Assembly (NCBI GenBank): GCA_937128795.1
Contig: CAKZMQ010000007.1
Location: 124,001 to 188,000, forward strand
Reading direction: 5' to 3'
DNA: 64,000 bases
Source of the DNA: an uncultured Solirubrobacterales bacterium
GTDB lineage: Bacteria; Actinomycetota; Thermoleophilia; Solirubrobacterales; JACPNS01
Position 1 is the stretch's first letter, and each line of letters opens with the position of its first letter. Both the position numbers and the translations under genes were made by a program. The notes beneath the pieces are model-generated. The model searched no databases and was not told the DNA's origin. It saw nothing but the letters and a program-made list of their open reading frames with translations. Positions 25,485 to 34,084 of the stretch are shown one piece after another.

Positions 25485-26831
25485 ATGTCTGGCAAGATCC
25501 CGCTCCGTAAACGGCTTTTCATATCGGCCTGCGCCATCACGCGATCCAGCGAATTCGCAGCTCGAAGACTTGGAACAGCGCGCTTTCTGCCGGAACTCTT
25601 CGCCTTGAGGTACTCGAACATGGGAGGCCTCGATCGCGAGGTCTTTGCCGCCCAACTTGCCGGGATCCGTTCTTTTGAGGACGAGCGATGGTGTGGCTAT
25701 TGGGATGACATTGCGGAGGTGCACCTGGACGCAGCGCAAGCAGCGCTCGAAAAACTCACCGACCGTAAGAGCCTCGAGCTACGAGACGTGATGCGGAAAA
25801 CTGGCCCGCCACACACCGCGGATCTCGCAGCGTTTCTGGCGCCGGCGGCGACTCTTTTCGCGGATCATGGCCCGCAGGCCACACGCGAAATGATCGCAAC
25901 GATCACGCGCGCGGAGGCTCGAGACCTTCCCGCTGAAAATGCCGAGGCTGCGTTCATCGTGCTCGATGAAGTGGTGAAAGCGCTGACCTACTTCCAAGTC
26001 AGTGCATTCCCGGGCGAAACACCGAGTCGCATGCGTGCCTATGCCCGCTCAAGACAACTCACAGATTTGATCGTGGGCATTTTCAATGAAGGTCTTGACA
26101 TCGCTGTCGAGCCGTTCAGTTTGGATGTAGGTAGCGAGGTTGTCCGCGGATACTCGGCGCTCCCGAAGAGCGACGAACCGGTGCCAAGTGTGCTCGTTAC
26201 CAACGGACTAGAGGGCACAGTGCAGGAACTGCTTATTCCAAATCTGCGCCACAGGGATCGCGGCATCGCGATGTTCGTCATGGAAATGCCGGGTACCTAC
26301 GACTATCGCGAACCGATGTCCGCCGACTCAGAAGCGATCTACAACTCGGTCATCTCCTGGATCGCAGAGGAGCCTCGTGTTGACGCGACACGGATCGGAA
26401 TGGTCGGTGTCAGCTTTGGCGGCTACTGGTCCACGCGTCTTGCGGCCAACAACCCGGCACTTCGCTGCGCGGTCTCTTGTGGTGCACCCACACATCATTC
26501 ATTCAGCTCGACCGGCTCCGTAGGCATTCCGGAAATCATCCTTCACGCGCTCGCGAATGTCACCGGGGCCGGAAATCCGTTGAGCCTAAGTCGTCGCCTG
26601 CGATCACTCTCGCTTCGTGACCGTTACGGCGATATCGCAGTCCCCCTGCTCGTCATCAATGGGGACAACGACACTCTGCTTAGTTCGCGAGATTCGATCG
26701 AGCTCGCAGAGCGCGCACCGCTCGGCGAGTTGGTGCTCTATCCCGACGACGACCACTGCGCGATGGGCCACTACGAAGAATGGCTAGATCTCTGCCAAAG
26801 GTGGTTGTCACAGAATTTTGGTGGCACCTAG
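25485..26831 (+). CDS. FrsA/DUF1100-like alpha/beta hydrolase (island segment A)
   Basis: 448-residue hydrolase with a large helical N-terminal part (~1-215) and a C-terminal alpha/beta hydrolase domain. That domain has SVLVTNGLEGTVQEL, the nucleophile elbow GMVGVSFGGYWSTR, acid Asp in VINGDNDTLLSS and catalytic His in YPDDDHCAMGHYEEW. The size and N-terminal extension resemble FrsA-type esterases. It starts 92 bp from the divergent TetR gene. Cargo of segment A, between junction repeats 1 and 2. Confidence 0.84.
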   Translation: MSGKIPLRKRLFISACAITRSSEFAARRLGTARFLPELFALRYSNMGGLDREVFAAQLAGIRSFEDERWCGYWDDIAEVHLDAAQAALEKLTDRKSLELRDVMRKTGPPHTADLAAFLAPAATLFADHGPQATREMIATITRAEARDLPAENAEAAFIVLDEVVKALTYFQVSAFPGETPSRMRAYARSRQLTDLIVGIFNEGLDIAVEPFSLDVGSEVVRGYSALPKSDEPVPSVLVTNGLEGTVQELLIPNLRHRDRGIAMFVMEMPGTYDYREPMSADSEAIYNSVISWIAEEPRVDATRIGMVGVSFGGYWSTRLAANNPALRCAVSCGAPTHHSFSSTGSVGIPEIILHALANVTGAGNPLSLSRRLRSLSLRDRYGDIAVPLLVINGDNDTLLSSRDSIELAERAPLGELVLYPDDDHCAMGHYEEWLDLCQRWLSQNFGGT

Positions 26832-27352
26832 GTTGCCCGATGACCGGGTTCCCCCAGAAACTCGCCCTCCCCTGCTCCGTTGCCCCAACCCAAGATTCTC
26901 ACCTTCGTGACGTTCTGGTTCGCATTGAAGTGACGTTTTGCGATTCACGTTCACGCGACACCCGACATCTACACGGGCGTCACCTGGATGCGCCGGGAGT
27001 GGTCACGATGGTGCGAATCTCAACGGTCAGGTCGATGTGATCGTAAGCGGATAACTAGCGCGGCCGCGTTCACGGCCCGCAGAGCTCGACGACGGCTATG
27101 CAGGTAGGTTCGTCACATGCGCCGCAAACTCGTTCGAGAATTGGGCCACACTGGCTGCCGACGGCGATGAATAGAAAGGTGCCCGAGCGAGCCACAACAA
27201 CGCCGGACGCTAACTGCCCAGAGCTTTCACAACGCGAAAGTCGATGTAAAGCCTTACCCGAAGGGCGCACGCACAGGACTCACGTCGCCTGCGACTATCT
27301 CCCAATCATTAACTCAGGAAGCGTCCCGTCTGTAGCTCCTAACTACGGCTGG
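26832..27352. other. Gene-free stretch holding junction repeat 2
   Basis: 521 bases without a convincing gene. Junction repeat 2 occupies 26895-27045. A 15-bp sequence (GCAGAGCTCGACGAC, 27079-27093) is found again at 30035-30049, at nearly the same distance from its own junction (112 and 114 bp after CCGACA). The remaining ~250 bp before the stop of the membrane protein shows short open frames on both strands with no family resemblance. Confidence 0.55.
26895..27045 (+). repeat. Island junction repeat 2
   Basis: L units at 26895-26918, 26919-26942 and 26943-26967, the last ending in CCGACA (26962-26967). After a short spacer the opposite end reads ACACGGGCGTCACC, so its TGT tip is mutated while the inner GGGCGTCAC is kept. 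Inside the R side, GGTCACGATGGTGCGAA and a GTGATCG further on look like two degenerate units. It separates segment A from segment B. Confidence 0.78.
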
Positions 27353-28030
27353 CTAGCCGTTCACTTCGTCACCGGAATCAGGAGTTGTAAACGCTGCGGA
27401 ATAGCTAGGAGCACGCATCTTCGCCGTTTGCTTGATGATGCTCTCGACCTGTGACTTGCTTCCAATTCGTCGAAGCGCCAAACAGATGGACGTCACCCCT
27501 AGGGCAGCCAATAATGTCAGCGCAGTCGCGACCACTGTGGCGCCATGCCGCGTAACCCACCAAAGGTATGCGTCCACGACGCCGAGGGCAATGAGCGATG
27601 CGGCGTAGCCCACGGACGCGCCATTCGCGGGCGAGGCGCGCCATCGCATCCACCACCGGTTTTGACCATCAAGATGGTCGACGCGAAGTCGGTGGAGAGC
27701 GGACTGATAATGACGGCCGGGGATATCCGGCTCAAGGACCATCGCAGCATAAATTGCCCCCCGAAGTATCTCCCTCGAGTTTCGCCAAATTAGCCAGCTA
27801 GCGATGGCGACTGCAACCATCGCTGCGAGTGGAAACAAATAGAGGTTCGGGTAGCGGTCGTTGTGGATCGGGGTTCTTGCCACCTGAAGTGCTCCGGCCG
27901 CAACAACCGTAACTGCGAAACCAAGGAAGACCTCTCGCTGTCGCTGAAGTGACCGTATGCCCTCCTCAACGAACGAGAGTTCCGCAGCTTTGCCTCGATT
28001 CCAATCGTCCCTAATCACCCGAACATTCAA
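27353..28030 (-). CDS. Four-helix membrane protein of unknown family (island segment B)
   Basis: 226 residues if started at TTG 28030, which overlaps the stop of the upstream small gene as TTGA, the same coupling seen at miaB-miaA; a GTG four codons further in is an alternative. The protein begins with a soluble, charged helix (RDDWNRGKAAELSFVEEGIRSLQRQREVF). Four hydrophobic segments follow (LGFAVTVVAAGALQVA; LFPLAAMVAVAIASWLIW; SVGYAASLIALGVVDAYLWW; VVATALTLLAALGVTSICLAL) and a cytoplasmic tail. No family recognised. The coupling to a small soluble protein suggests a two-component unit, for example sensor plus membrane effector, but function is unknown. Confidence 0.62.
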   Translation of the reverse strand: MNVRVIRDDWNRGKAAELSFVEEGIRSLQRQREVFLGFAVTVVAAGALQVARTPIHNDRYPNLYLFPLAAMVAVAIASWLIWRNSREILRGAIYAAMVLEPDIPGRHYQSALHRLRVDHLDGQNRWWMRWRASPANGASVGYAASLIALGVVDAYLWWVTRHGATVVATALTLLAALGVTSICLALRRIGSKSQVESIIKQTAKMRAPSYSAAFTTPDSGDEVNG

Positions 28031-28323
28031 ACCTCGACGCTCCTGCTCGGCCGGAATCCGTGGGTGTACACGGAGAACATTCCCTGTGGCGTCGTCTTGC
28101 GATTCGGGTGCAGGTGGTATTCGTGAACGTTTAGCGTTGCCCCGTCCGTCTCGATCCGGACTTCCGTGTATTCGTGGTCTGGCGGAACCGTGGAATTCCG
28201 GGGAAACTTGACGTAGAGATCTGCAAAGGGCGGGCCTTCGGCACTTAACGGCCATGTCAAATCCGCTTGGTATGTCGTTGACTCGTCGCTGTACTCGTTG
28301 TTAAACATCACTTTGCCTGGCAT
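28027..28323 (-). CDS. Small hypothetical protein coupled to the membrane protein (island segment B)
   Basis: 98 residues. The ATG at 28323 (MPGKVMFNNEYSDES) is chosen because AAGGAAG lies about 6 bp upstream; a TTG at 28371 would add 16 residues without such a site. The composition is polar and beta-rich, with many aromatic and histidine residues (TEVRIETDGATLNVHEYHLHP) and no signal or membrane segment. No family recognised. It is translationally coupled (4-bp overlap) to the membrane protein downstream. Confidence 0.55.
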   Translation of the reverse strand: MPGKVMFNNEYSDESTTYQADLTWPLSAEGPPFADLYVKFPRNSTVPPDHEYTEVRIETDGATLNVHEYHLHPNRKTTPQGMFSVYTHGFRPSRSVEV

Positions 28324-28667
28324 TTTGACTTCCTTGACCGTCTCGACTATCGAATTGTTTACTCCCTCCAATTCTGACGAAATATTTTCGCCTGTGGGGT
28401 TCTCGATCGATGTAGCTAGGTGCCCCCCTTTGGAATTGATCCTTTTTCAGTGACACCCTGATCTGCCAATTCTCATTGACATGACGTTTCCATTCTCATC
28501 TAAGTGACGTTTCGGGATTCTCATTCACGTGACGTCCGACACTCACTGGGTCGGGCGTCACGAGATTGGACCGCTCTGGTCACGTCAATATGAAAGAAGG
28601 CGGTCACGTTCGGACGTGACGCGATCTACGTGGGCTTGAACCGCTCCGCATCTGTTAGCTTCCCGCG
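28324..28667. other. Gene-free stretch holding junction repeat 3
   Basis: 344 bases between the small gene of segment B and the secreted protein of segment C. It contains the promoter side of the minus-strand pair and junction repeat 3. No other coding signal seen. Confidence 0.55.
28469..28615 (+). repeat. Island junction repeat 3
   Basis: The best-formed copy. L units: 28469-28491, 28492-28516, 28517-28541, each ATTCTCAT, four variable bases, then TGACGTTTC-like; the last ends GTGACGTCCGACA. The spacer is 7 bp (CTCACTG). The opposite end begins GGTCGGGCGTCACGAGATTGG, then GGTCACGTCAATATGA, giving two R units. It separates segments B and C. Confidence 0.82.
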
Positions 28668-29435
28668 ATGCGTTTTTTCAGTATTTCTGCGCTGCTAGCC
28701 CTTACGTGCGTGTTGCTCTTCGCCAGCGTTGCATCGGCTCGCCAAACGAATCCTGCACCAAACGCAAGTCCGAGCAGGGTCTGGTTTTCGGCCTTCGGCG
28801 GAGACGCAACGGTGATGTCATCGAAGTCCCGGCGTCGGACCGGCGTACCGATCAACGTAACGTACTCGATGCCGGATGCATTCTCGCTCAACGAGCGCAC
28901 ACCCATCAAGCTCTCGATCACATACGCCCGCCAGACGAGAGTTGGAAGCAACTGCGTCGAAAAGCGCGGCACGGCGGTGCAATGCGGCCGCCTAAAGAAT
29001 CGTAAAGAGTCCTACCGCGCCGCATTTGGCCGACGCGCGCTTTCCATCAGCATTCTAGGAGGTGCCGTTTCTGGAGGACTCGCGATTAGAAGCGGATACG
29101 TCTCGGGGATTAAGGAAAAACGTCTGACAATTCGGCCGGGCCAGACCCGAACGGTCACTGTCTATGCGACATTTGGCGGTTGTCAGGTGTGGCCCACCGA
29201 GCTATTCGGCCAGACCCTTGAGCGACTCCTCCAGGACTACGGGCAGCCTCGTCCTGCAATTCCATGGCCAGGGTACGAATGCGTTCCTGGGACACTGAAA
29301 TTAACAACTTATGGAAAGATCCGGGGCCGCTATGTCCGAACCGCCAAAGGTAAGTACGGCCGTCGGGTTGCGGAGTTTCACACCAGCTTTGTACTGGCAT
29401 CCATAAATTTGCTGACTCCCGATCCCGAATTGTGA
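28668..29435 (+). CDS. Secreted protein of unknown family (island segment C)
   Basis: 255 residues starting with a clear Sec signal peptide: MRFF, then the hydrophobic SISALLALTCVLLFASVASA and a likely cleavage after ASA. The mature part is basic, with four cysteines (NCVEKRG, QCGRLK, GGCQVW, YECVPG) that could form two disulfides, and beta-rich stretches. No family recognised. It is the only cargo of segment C and is cotranscribed with nothing. A repeated SIVxLxL-type C-terminus hints at an outward beta-sandwich, but this is only an impression. Confidence 0.65.
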   Translation: MRFFSISALLALTCVLLFASVASARQTNPAPNASPSRVWFSAFGGDATVMSSKSRRRTGVPINVTYSMPDAFSLNERTPIKLSITYARQTRVGSNCVEKRGTAVQCGRLKNRKESYRAAFGRRALSISILGGAVSGGLAIRSGYVSGIKEKRLTIRPGQTRTVTVYATFGGCQVWPTELFGQTLERLLQDYGQPRPAIPWPGYECVPGTLKLTTYGKIRGRYVRTAKGKYGRRVAEFHTSFVLASINLLTPDPEL

Positions 29436-30253
29436 AGGAGCTTCAGAGTGCGACGTTTCACGCGGGACCGGTCCCCCGCGCTTTCTGGTGTTCGGTTGTC
29501 GCTAAATCCGATGCCGTTGGCTCGCTCCAAGGGGCGTAGCACCTCTGCGACTAACGAAGGTGGCGATTGATCCCGCTCGATCACGCGCGCACGGTGCAGT
29601 TCCGCGCATGTGATGTCAAACGAGATCTGAGGGTTCTAAAAAATGTGTGAAGGATCCAAGTGCAGTCCGTGCCGACATCCGCATTGGAGCCGGTCCACTA
29701 GTCAAAGTAGGTCGCGGTACATACCGATCAAAACGACGTCCGCTCATCTTGTGTTCCTGACGTTTGCATTCCATTAAGAATCGGGACCATTGTTGGTCGA
29801 TTGATGACTCGTTCCCAGGCTTTCAACAGTCTCGAAACTTGCGTCACGATTCTTATCGACGTGACGTTTTCATTCTCATCAACATGAATTCTTGTGATTC
29901 TCATTCACGTGACATCCGACAGCATTGTCGGACGTCACGTCGACGAATTTCGAAAAGTCACAGTGATGTGTTTTGCGTTGGTCATACCGATCAGAGGCTC
30001 CTGCTGGAGCACCAAGGCGACTTTGCTCGGCACAGCAGAGCTCGACGACTAGCTCGGACATGGATTCGACCCACACGCGGACGCTATTTGCAGATCGGGC
30101 AGTGCATTCCGTTCGCTGATGCTTCCTGTGAAAACACGACAGACAATATGAACCGACTGAGAGTGGGCCGAACGAGTTCTATTCCTGGGTGGCCAACATA
30201 TGCACGCGTGCAATTCTTGGTAGTGTCGCCCTCTCTCGATTCAGGAGGTCTTC
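29436..30253. other. Long gene-free stretch between segments C and D
   Basis: 818 bases with no convincing gene. It contains a degenerate L-like unit near 29746-29775 (CTCATCTTGTG ... TGACGTTTGCATTC), junction repeat 4 (29849-29970), the 15-bp GCAGAGCTCGACGAC element at 30035-30049, and the promoter region of the Ig-like secreted protein. A short minus-strand frame at 29378-29584 shows no family resemblance. Confidence 0.55.
29849..29970 (+). repeat. Island junction repeat 4
   Basis: L units 29849-29871, 29872-29896, 29897-29921. The third ends GTGACATCCGACA (CCGACA at 29916-29921). A 4-bp spacer (GCAT) leads to a perfect opposite tip TGTCGG (29926-29931) followed by ACGTCACG. This is the clearest tip-to-tip palindrome of the six: CCGACA-GCAT-TGTCGG. 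The second L unit is mutated (CATGAATTC in place of GTGACGTTTC). It separates segments C and D. Confidence 0.82.
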
Positions 30254-32563
30254 TTGTCAGCTCTCGTGGGGCCATTTTCACGCATTACAACGCGACGGAT
30301 CCTGTTGGTGGTTCTTGCGGTGCTCGGAGTTTTGGTCGCGTGCGAAGTCGAAAGCGCGCGTGGCGAAGCTCCATACACAATCTCTGGAACTGTGTCGTCA
30401 ATAGCCGGTCATCAACCGCTCGCTGACGTCTCGATAGAAGTGCTTGATGCTGCCTCCTCCGCCGTTGTCTCCACGACAATCACCGACGCAGACGGCCGAT
30501 TCGAGACGACAGTGGCGGCTGGCGCCTACCGACTTCACGCAATACCCCCGGAGGGCTCCGAGTTTCGCGATGCGACAACCTCGATCGTCACAATGGACGC
30601 GGACGCGACCATAGACATTGGCCTGGTTCGCACCGGGAAGAACCACATCCAAGGCACCATCACCGATCGCTACGGAAATCCGATGAGCAATCTAGAGGTC
30701 GATATCGGCGGCTCAGCTTCAACCGGCACTAGCTCAACAGACAGCAACGGCCACTACTCAATTGAAGTTTCTGACGGTACACGCGAACTCAGCATTACTA
30801 AGGACTATGCGTTTCCTGGCTCCCCAAAAAGCTTCGAGCTAAGCAGTCCTCTTATTGTCGACGGCGATGCAACACATGACTTCACTCTTCATGCACATGA
30901 AGTTCGCATCCACGTGCTTGGGCCAGATGGTCTGCCAGTTTCAAACGCGTACGCCGACTTGGTTCTCGAACCTGTCACTACTACGGCGTCAGGACTGCTG
31001 TTCACCGGAAGATCAGTTGACGCAGGTAACACTGGGACGGACGGGATCGCACGCTTCTCTGCCTTTGATGCAGATGCCTCTAACCAGCAGGTAAACATTC
31101 AGCTGCGCGTTACCCCGCCACCGGAGAGCGGACTCGACACAATCCGGATAGCTCTCCCGGCGGACATCTACGGCGACCTAGACATCCATATAAGCCTTGG
31201 CGATTTTGCTTCCGCAGTGGTGGTGAGCCCGCGTGAGCAAGAGTTTGGTTCAATTGCCACTGGGAGTACTAGCGAGCCGGAGAGCTTTGTCCTAACCAAC
31301 ATACTTGGGAACAACATCACAGTTTCCTCTGTCGAGGTTCGTGGCAGTGCATCCGATGAGTTCACTATCCAAAGCGAGAACTGCATTGGTGCCGTACTCG
31401 AACCGCTCGACAGTTGTACCACTCAAATAGTGTTCGCACCAAACCACTTTGGACCGAAGACAGCACAACTTACGATCCTCGACGACGGCCCTGGAAGCCC
31501 CCGGTCCGTAGCACTAAGCGGGAGCGGAAGGGACGTCACGGCACCGACAATCGCGATTCACTCTCCGCTTGAAAATCAAGTTCTACGACTCGGCGATCAA
31601 TTGGCAGTGCAGTATTCCTGCGCTGACGAAACTGAAGGGTCTGGAATCGAATCGTGCGCTGGTGATCTGCCTACCGGCAGCCCGCTCGATACGAGTACCC
31701 CCGGAGAATTCAGCTTCACTGTCCAAGCCGCCGACACCGCCGGCAACACGACGACGCGCACAGTCAACTTTTCGGTCAGCCTCCGCGACGTAACGCCGCC
31801 AACGATCTCAATTGATTCTCCATCCAACGGTGCCGCGATCCCCCAAGGACAGGCGCTCTCGGCGAACTTCAATTGCGCGGACGAGGTCGGTGGCTCCGGA
31901 GTGGCCTCGTGCGTAGGAACTGTTGCCGATGGTGCGGCGCTTGACACCTCGGCGACAGGCGTCTACTCGTTCGTCGTGACTGCCACGGACGTTGCCGGGA
32001 ACGAGTTTTCAGAGGCAATTAGCTACTCCGTGATTGACATTACGCCGCCGGCCATCGAAGCGACAGCACCGGGAACGGATGTCCACTACGCGCAGAACGA
32101 AACCATCCTTGCGGACTACTCATGTGCGGACGAGGTCGGCGGGTCCGGTCTTGCCTATTGCCAAGGCACTGTGCCAGTTGGCCAGCCGATCGATACTTCA
32201 ATTGCGGGAAGTCACACGTTTACCATCGGCGCCGGTGACAACTCCGGAAACATATCGTCCAAAACAATCAATTATGTCGCTGAAGACCGTACTGCGCCGC
32301 AAATTATGATCCAGAATCCGGTTGGGCGCTATAGCTTCCTTACTCTGCTATTTCGCCCACCACGGGCAGAGTTCACTTGTTCGGACAATGCGGGTGGTTC
32401 AGGCTTAGCTAGTTGCACTGCGACCTCGGACGGCGAGGCGGTGTCGAATGGAAACATCGTTCCGTATTTGTGGTTCGGATCTCACGCCTTCACCGTATCG
32501 GCGACTGATAACGCCGGCAACCGCACCGTTCGCACAGTAGCGTTCACCATCACATTGTTCTGA
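30254..32563 (+). CDS. Large secreted multi-domain Ig-like protein (island segment D)
   Basis: 769 residues. N-terminal hydrophobic segment (RILLVVLAVLGVLVACEVESA) with a possible lipobox-like cysteine (VLVAC), so the protein is exported and perhaps anchored. Domains in order: two carboxypeptidase-regulatory-like beta domains (~44-125 ISGTVSSIAGHQPLADVSIEVL and ~130-215 IQGTITDRYGNPMSNLEVDI), one more beta sandwich (~215-315), an ASH/HYDIN-type choice-of-anchor domain (~322-425, PREQEFGSIATGSTSEPESFVLTN ... VALSGSG), then four Ig/HYR-like repeats (~430-769). Each repeat opens with TxPTIxI-like text and carries a paired-cysteine motif (YSCADE..GSGIESC, FNCADEVGGSGVASC and so on). Probably a surface or matrix protein. 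Visibly less GC-rich than its chromosomal neighbours. Confidence 0.82.
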   Translation: MSALVGPFSRITTRRILLVVLAVLGVLVACEVESARGEAPYTISGTVSSIAGHQPLADVSIEVLDAASSAVVSTTITDADGRFETTVAAGAYRLHAIPPEGSEFRDATTSIVTMDADATIDIGLVRTGKNHIQGTITDRYGNPMSNLEVDIGGSASTGTSSTDSNGHYSIEVSDGTRELSITKDYAFPGSPKSFELSSPLIVDGDATHDFTLHAHEVRIHVLGPDGLPVSNAYADLVLEPVTTTASGLLFTGRSVDAGNTGTDGIARFSAFDADASNQQVNIQLRVTPPPESGLDTIRIALPADIYGDLDIHISLGDFASAVVVSPREQEFGSIATGSTSEPESFVLTNILGNNITVSSVEVRGSASDEFTIQSENCIGAVLEPLDSCTTQIVFAPNHFGPKTAQLTILDDGPGSPRSVALSGSGRDVTAPTIAIHSPLENQVLRLGDQLAVQYSCADETEGSGIESCAGDLPTGSPLDTSTPGEFSFTVQAADTAGNTTTRTVNFSVSLRDVTPPTISIDSPSNGAAIPQGQALSANFNCADEVGGSGVASCVGTVADGAALDTSATGVYSFVVTATDVAGNEFSEAISYSVIDITPPAIEATAPGTDVHYAQNETILADYSCADEVGGSGLAYCQGTVPVGQPIDTSIAGSHTFTIGAGDNSGNISSKTINYVAEDRTAPQIMIQNPVGRYSFLTLLFRPPRAEFTCSDNAGGSGLASCTATSDGEAVSNGNIVPYLWFGSHAFTVSATDNAGNRTVRTVAFTITLF

Positions 32564-32810
32564 ACTACATCCTCCGAAGTTTGGCTCCGACCCTGAACTT
32601 GGGATACAGGCCTTTGGGTTGAAACAACCCGCCCGCACGCTGCGGCTTGCCAGCGCTACCGCTACTGATTCGCGGCAACTGATTTGTCAGTCTGGGGCTA
32701 CCCCGCTTCGCCGGTCGCCGTCACTGTGAACGCCGAAGTTGGCGAAAGTGCTGCGACGTCGCGGTGCGGGTGGAGTGCCTCTGGAGAGCCTCGATTTCCT
32801 GATCCACCCT

Positions 32811-33715
32811 TTATGTGAGTCTCGGGGAGATCGTTTCGGGAACATCTTGCCAGCGTAGCCGCGCAGCGGAACCGTGTTCGGTCAGCCAGCGTTCGTAGAA
32901 CTCGTTCGGTGTGAGCTTGACCAGCGAGCGCTGCGGCCGGCTCTGGTTGTAGTCGTCAACCCAGCCGCCGATCACGACCTGGGCTTCGGTCAGCGAGCAG
33001 AACAGCTCGCCGCCGAGCAACTCGTCTTCGAGCCGCGAGTGGAAGGATTCGATGTAGGCGTTCTGCCAGGGCGATCCTGGCTCGATGAACGCCGTTGTTG
33101 AGCCCAGATCTTTCAGTCAGCCGGTCACCTTGCCGGCGATGAACTCGGGACCATTGTCTGAGCGCGTGAACTGCGGGGCGCCGTGGGCCCGAGCGAGTCG
33201 CTGAAGTTCGGTGACGACGTCGACGGCCTTGATCGACCGCGCGACCTTGGTGACCAGCGCACGCCTGGTGAACTCGTCCATCACCGTGAAGATCTTCAGC
33301 TGGCGCGTGTCGTCTGTCGCGTCGAACTTGGAGTCGTAGCTCCAGACGTGTCCGGGATGCTCGGCACAGAGCCTGTCGCTTGCGGCGTCTCTGGTGCCCC
33401 TGCGCCTGCGCTTCTTCTGCTTGGCCGGCACCTGCGGCACCTCGCGGCGCGAGAGGCGCCAAGCGCGCCCGTCGCTGACGTTAAACCCATCGCGGCCCAT
33501 CAGGTCCGCGCGGTGGCGATAGCCGCGGCGCGGATGATCTTGGGCGAGTTGGTGCAGGCGGGCCGCGATCTCCTCCTCGTCGATGCGAGGCTTGGGTTCG
33601 TAGCGCTGCGTTGAGCGCGGTTGGTGCGTGAATCGGCAAGCCCGGCGTTCAGAGATTCCGAGCACTTTCTGGATGTGCGCGGTTGCTCTCTTTCTGCCCG
33701 CCGGGCTCAGAATTT
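32811..33715 (-). pseudogene. IS3-family transposase OrfB, interrupted by an in-frame TGA
   Basis: DDE integrase-type transposase read from the -1 shift after orfA (ILSPAGRKRATAHIQ) through the HTH_21 part (EIAARLHQLAQDHPRRGYRH) and catalytic domain. The first Asp is in YDSKFDATDD, the second in RSDNGPEFI, the Glu in YIESFHSRLEDE. Reading is continuous except for a TGA at 33117-33119, where the family has a codon such as TGG (KVTG-stop-LKDLGS). The last part (LGGELFCSLTEAQVVIGGWVDDYNQSRPQRSL) is intact to the stop at 32811. The stop falls between the second Asp and the Glu, so the truncated product lacks the full triad. Confidence 0.85.
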
Positions 33716-33985
33716 TCCCTTGGCGATCTCCTCCAGCGCTTGGATGTTCAGCGCCTGGTCAGCCACCATGTGCTTGAGCTTCTGGTTTTCGCTCTCAAGC
33801 TCCTTCAGGCGCCTCGCCTGATCCTTGGAGAGGTCGCCATATTGATTCTTCCATCGATGCATCGTCTGCTCGGTGACTCCGAGTTTCCTTGCCGCCTGCC
33901 CGATCGTGAGTCCTTCGGAGCGCAGCTTCTCTGCCTCGCGGAGCTTCTTGACGATCTGCTCGGGGGTGTGTTTCTTGCCTGCCAT
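33707..33985 (-). CDS. IS3-family transposase OrfA
   Basis: 92 residues: an HTH_8-type DNA-binding domain (KKHTPEQIVKKLREAEKLRSEGLTIGQAARKLGVTEQTMHRWKNQYGDL) followed by a leucine-zipper coiled coil (RLKELESENQKLKHMVADQALNIQALEEIAKGKF). Typical of the IS407/IS51 group. It normally produces an OrfAB fusion by -1 slippage at its 3' end, at GGGAAAATT just before its stop at 33707. Intact here, though its partner OrfB is broken. Confidence 0.88.
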   Translation of the reverse strand: MAGKKHTPEQIVKKLREAEKLRSEGLTIGQAARKLGVTEQTMHRWKNQYGDLSKDQARRLKELESENQKLKHMVADQALNIQALEEIAKGKF

Positions 33986-34084
33986 TGATGAGTCTCCATT
34001 CTGCCCGTTTTGGGCGGAGACTCACATAGCAAGTGGATCAGCTAAACGGAGGCACTCCAGAACGACACACTTTCGTTTAGAGGC

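Larger units (their letters stand above)
32771..34059 (-). mobile_element. IS3-family insertion sequence (IS407/IS51-like group), 1289 bp, inactive
   Basis: Terminal inverted repeats TGGAGTGCCTC (32771) and GAGGCACTCCA (34049-34059) are followed inside by related subterminal text, including CTGATCCAC and TATGTGAGTCTC on both sides. Two transposase frames on the minus strand, orfA and orfB, overlap at a -1 slippery site (AAAA at 33713-33716). OrfB has a nonsense codon, so the copy cannot transpose on its own. The flanks (GGG left, GAA right) show no target duplication. It lies downstream of the Ig-like gene and ends only 26 bp before the first L unit of junction repeat 5. Confidence 0.85.

Noticed and set aside
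27070..27270. Small minus-strand frame near junction 2
   Set aside because: 66 aa, no ribosome site, no family resemblance; partly overlaps the 15-bp repeated element.
28469..28541. Short CRISPR array
   Set aside because: The units follow each other without unique spacers of constant length, only three per site, and no cas genes are present.
29378..29584. 68-aa minus-strand frame after the secreted protein
   Set aside because: Overlaps the real secreted gene's 3' end and has no recognisable domain.
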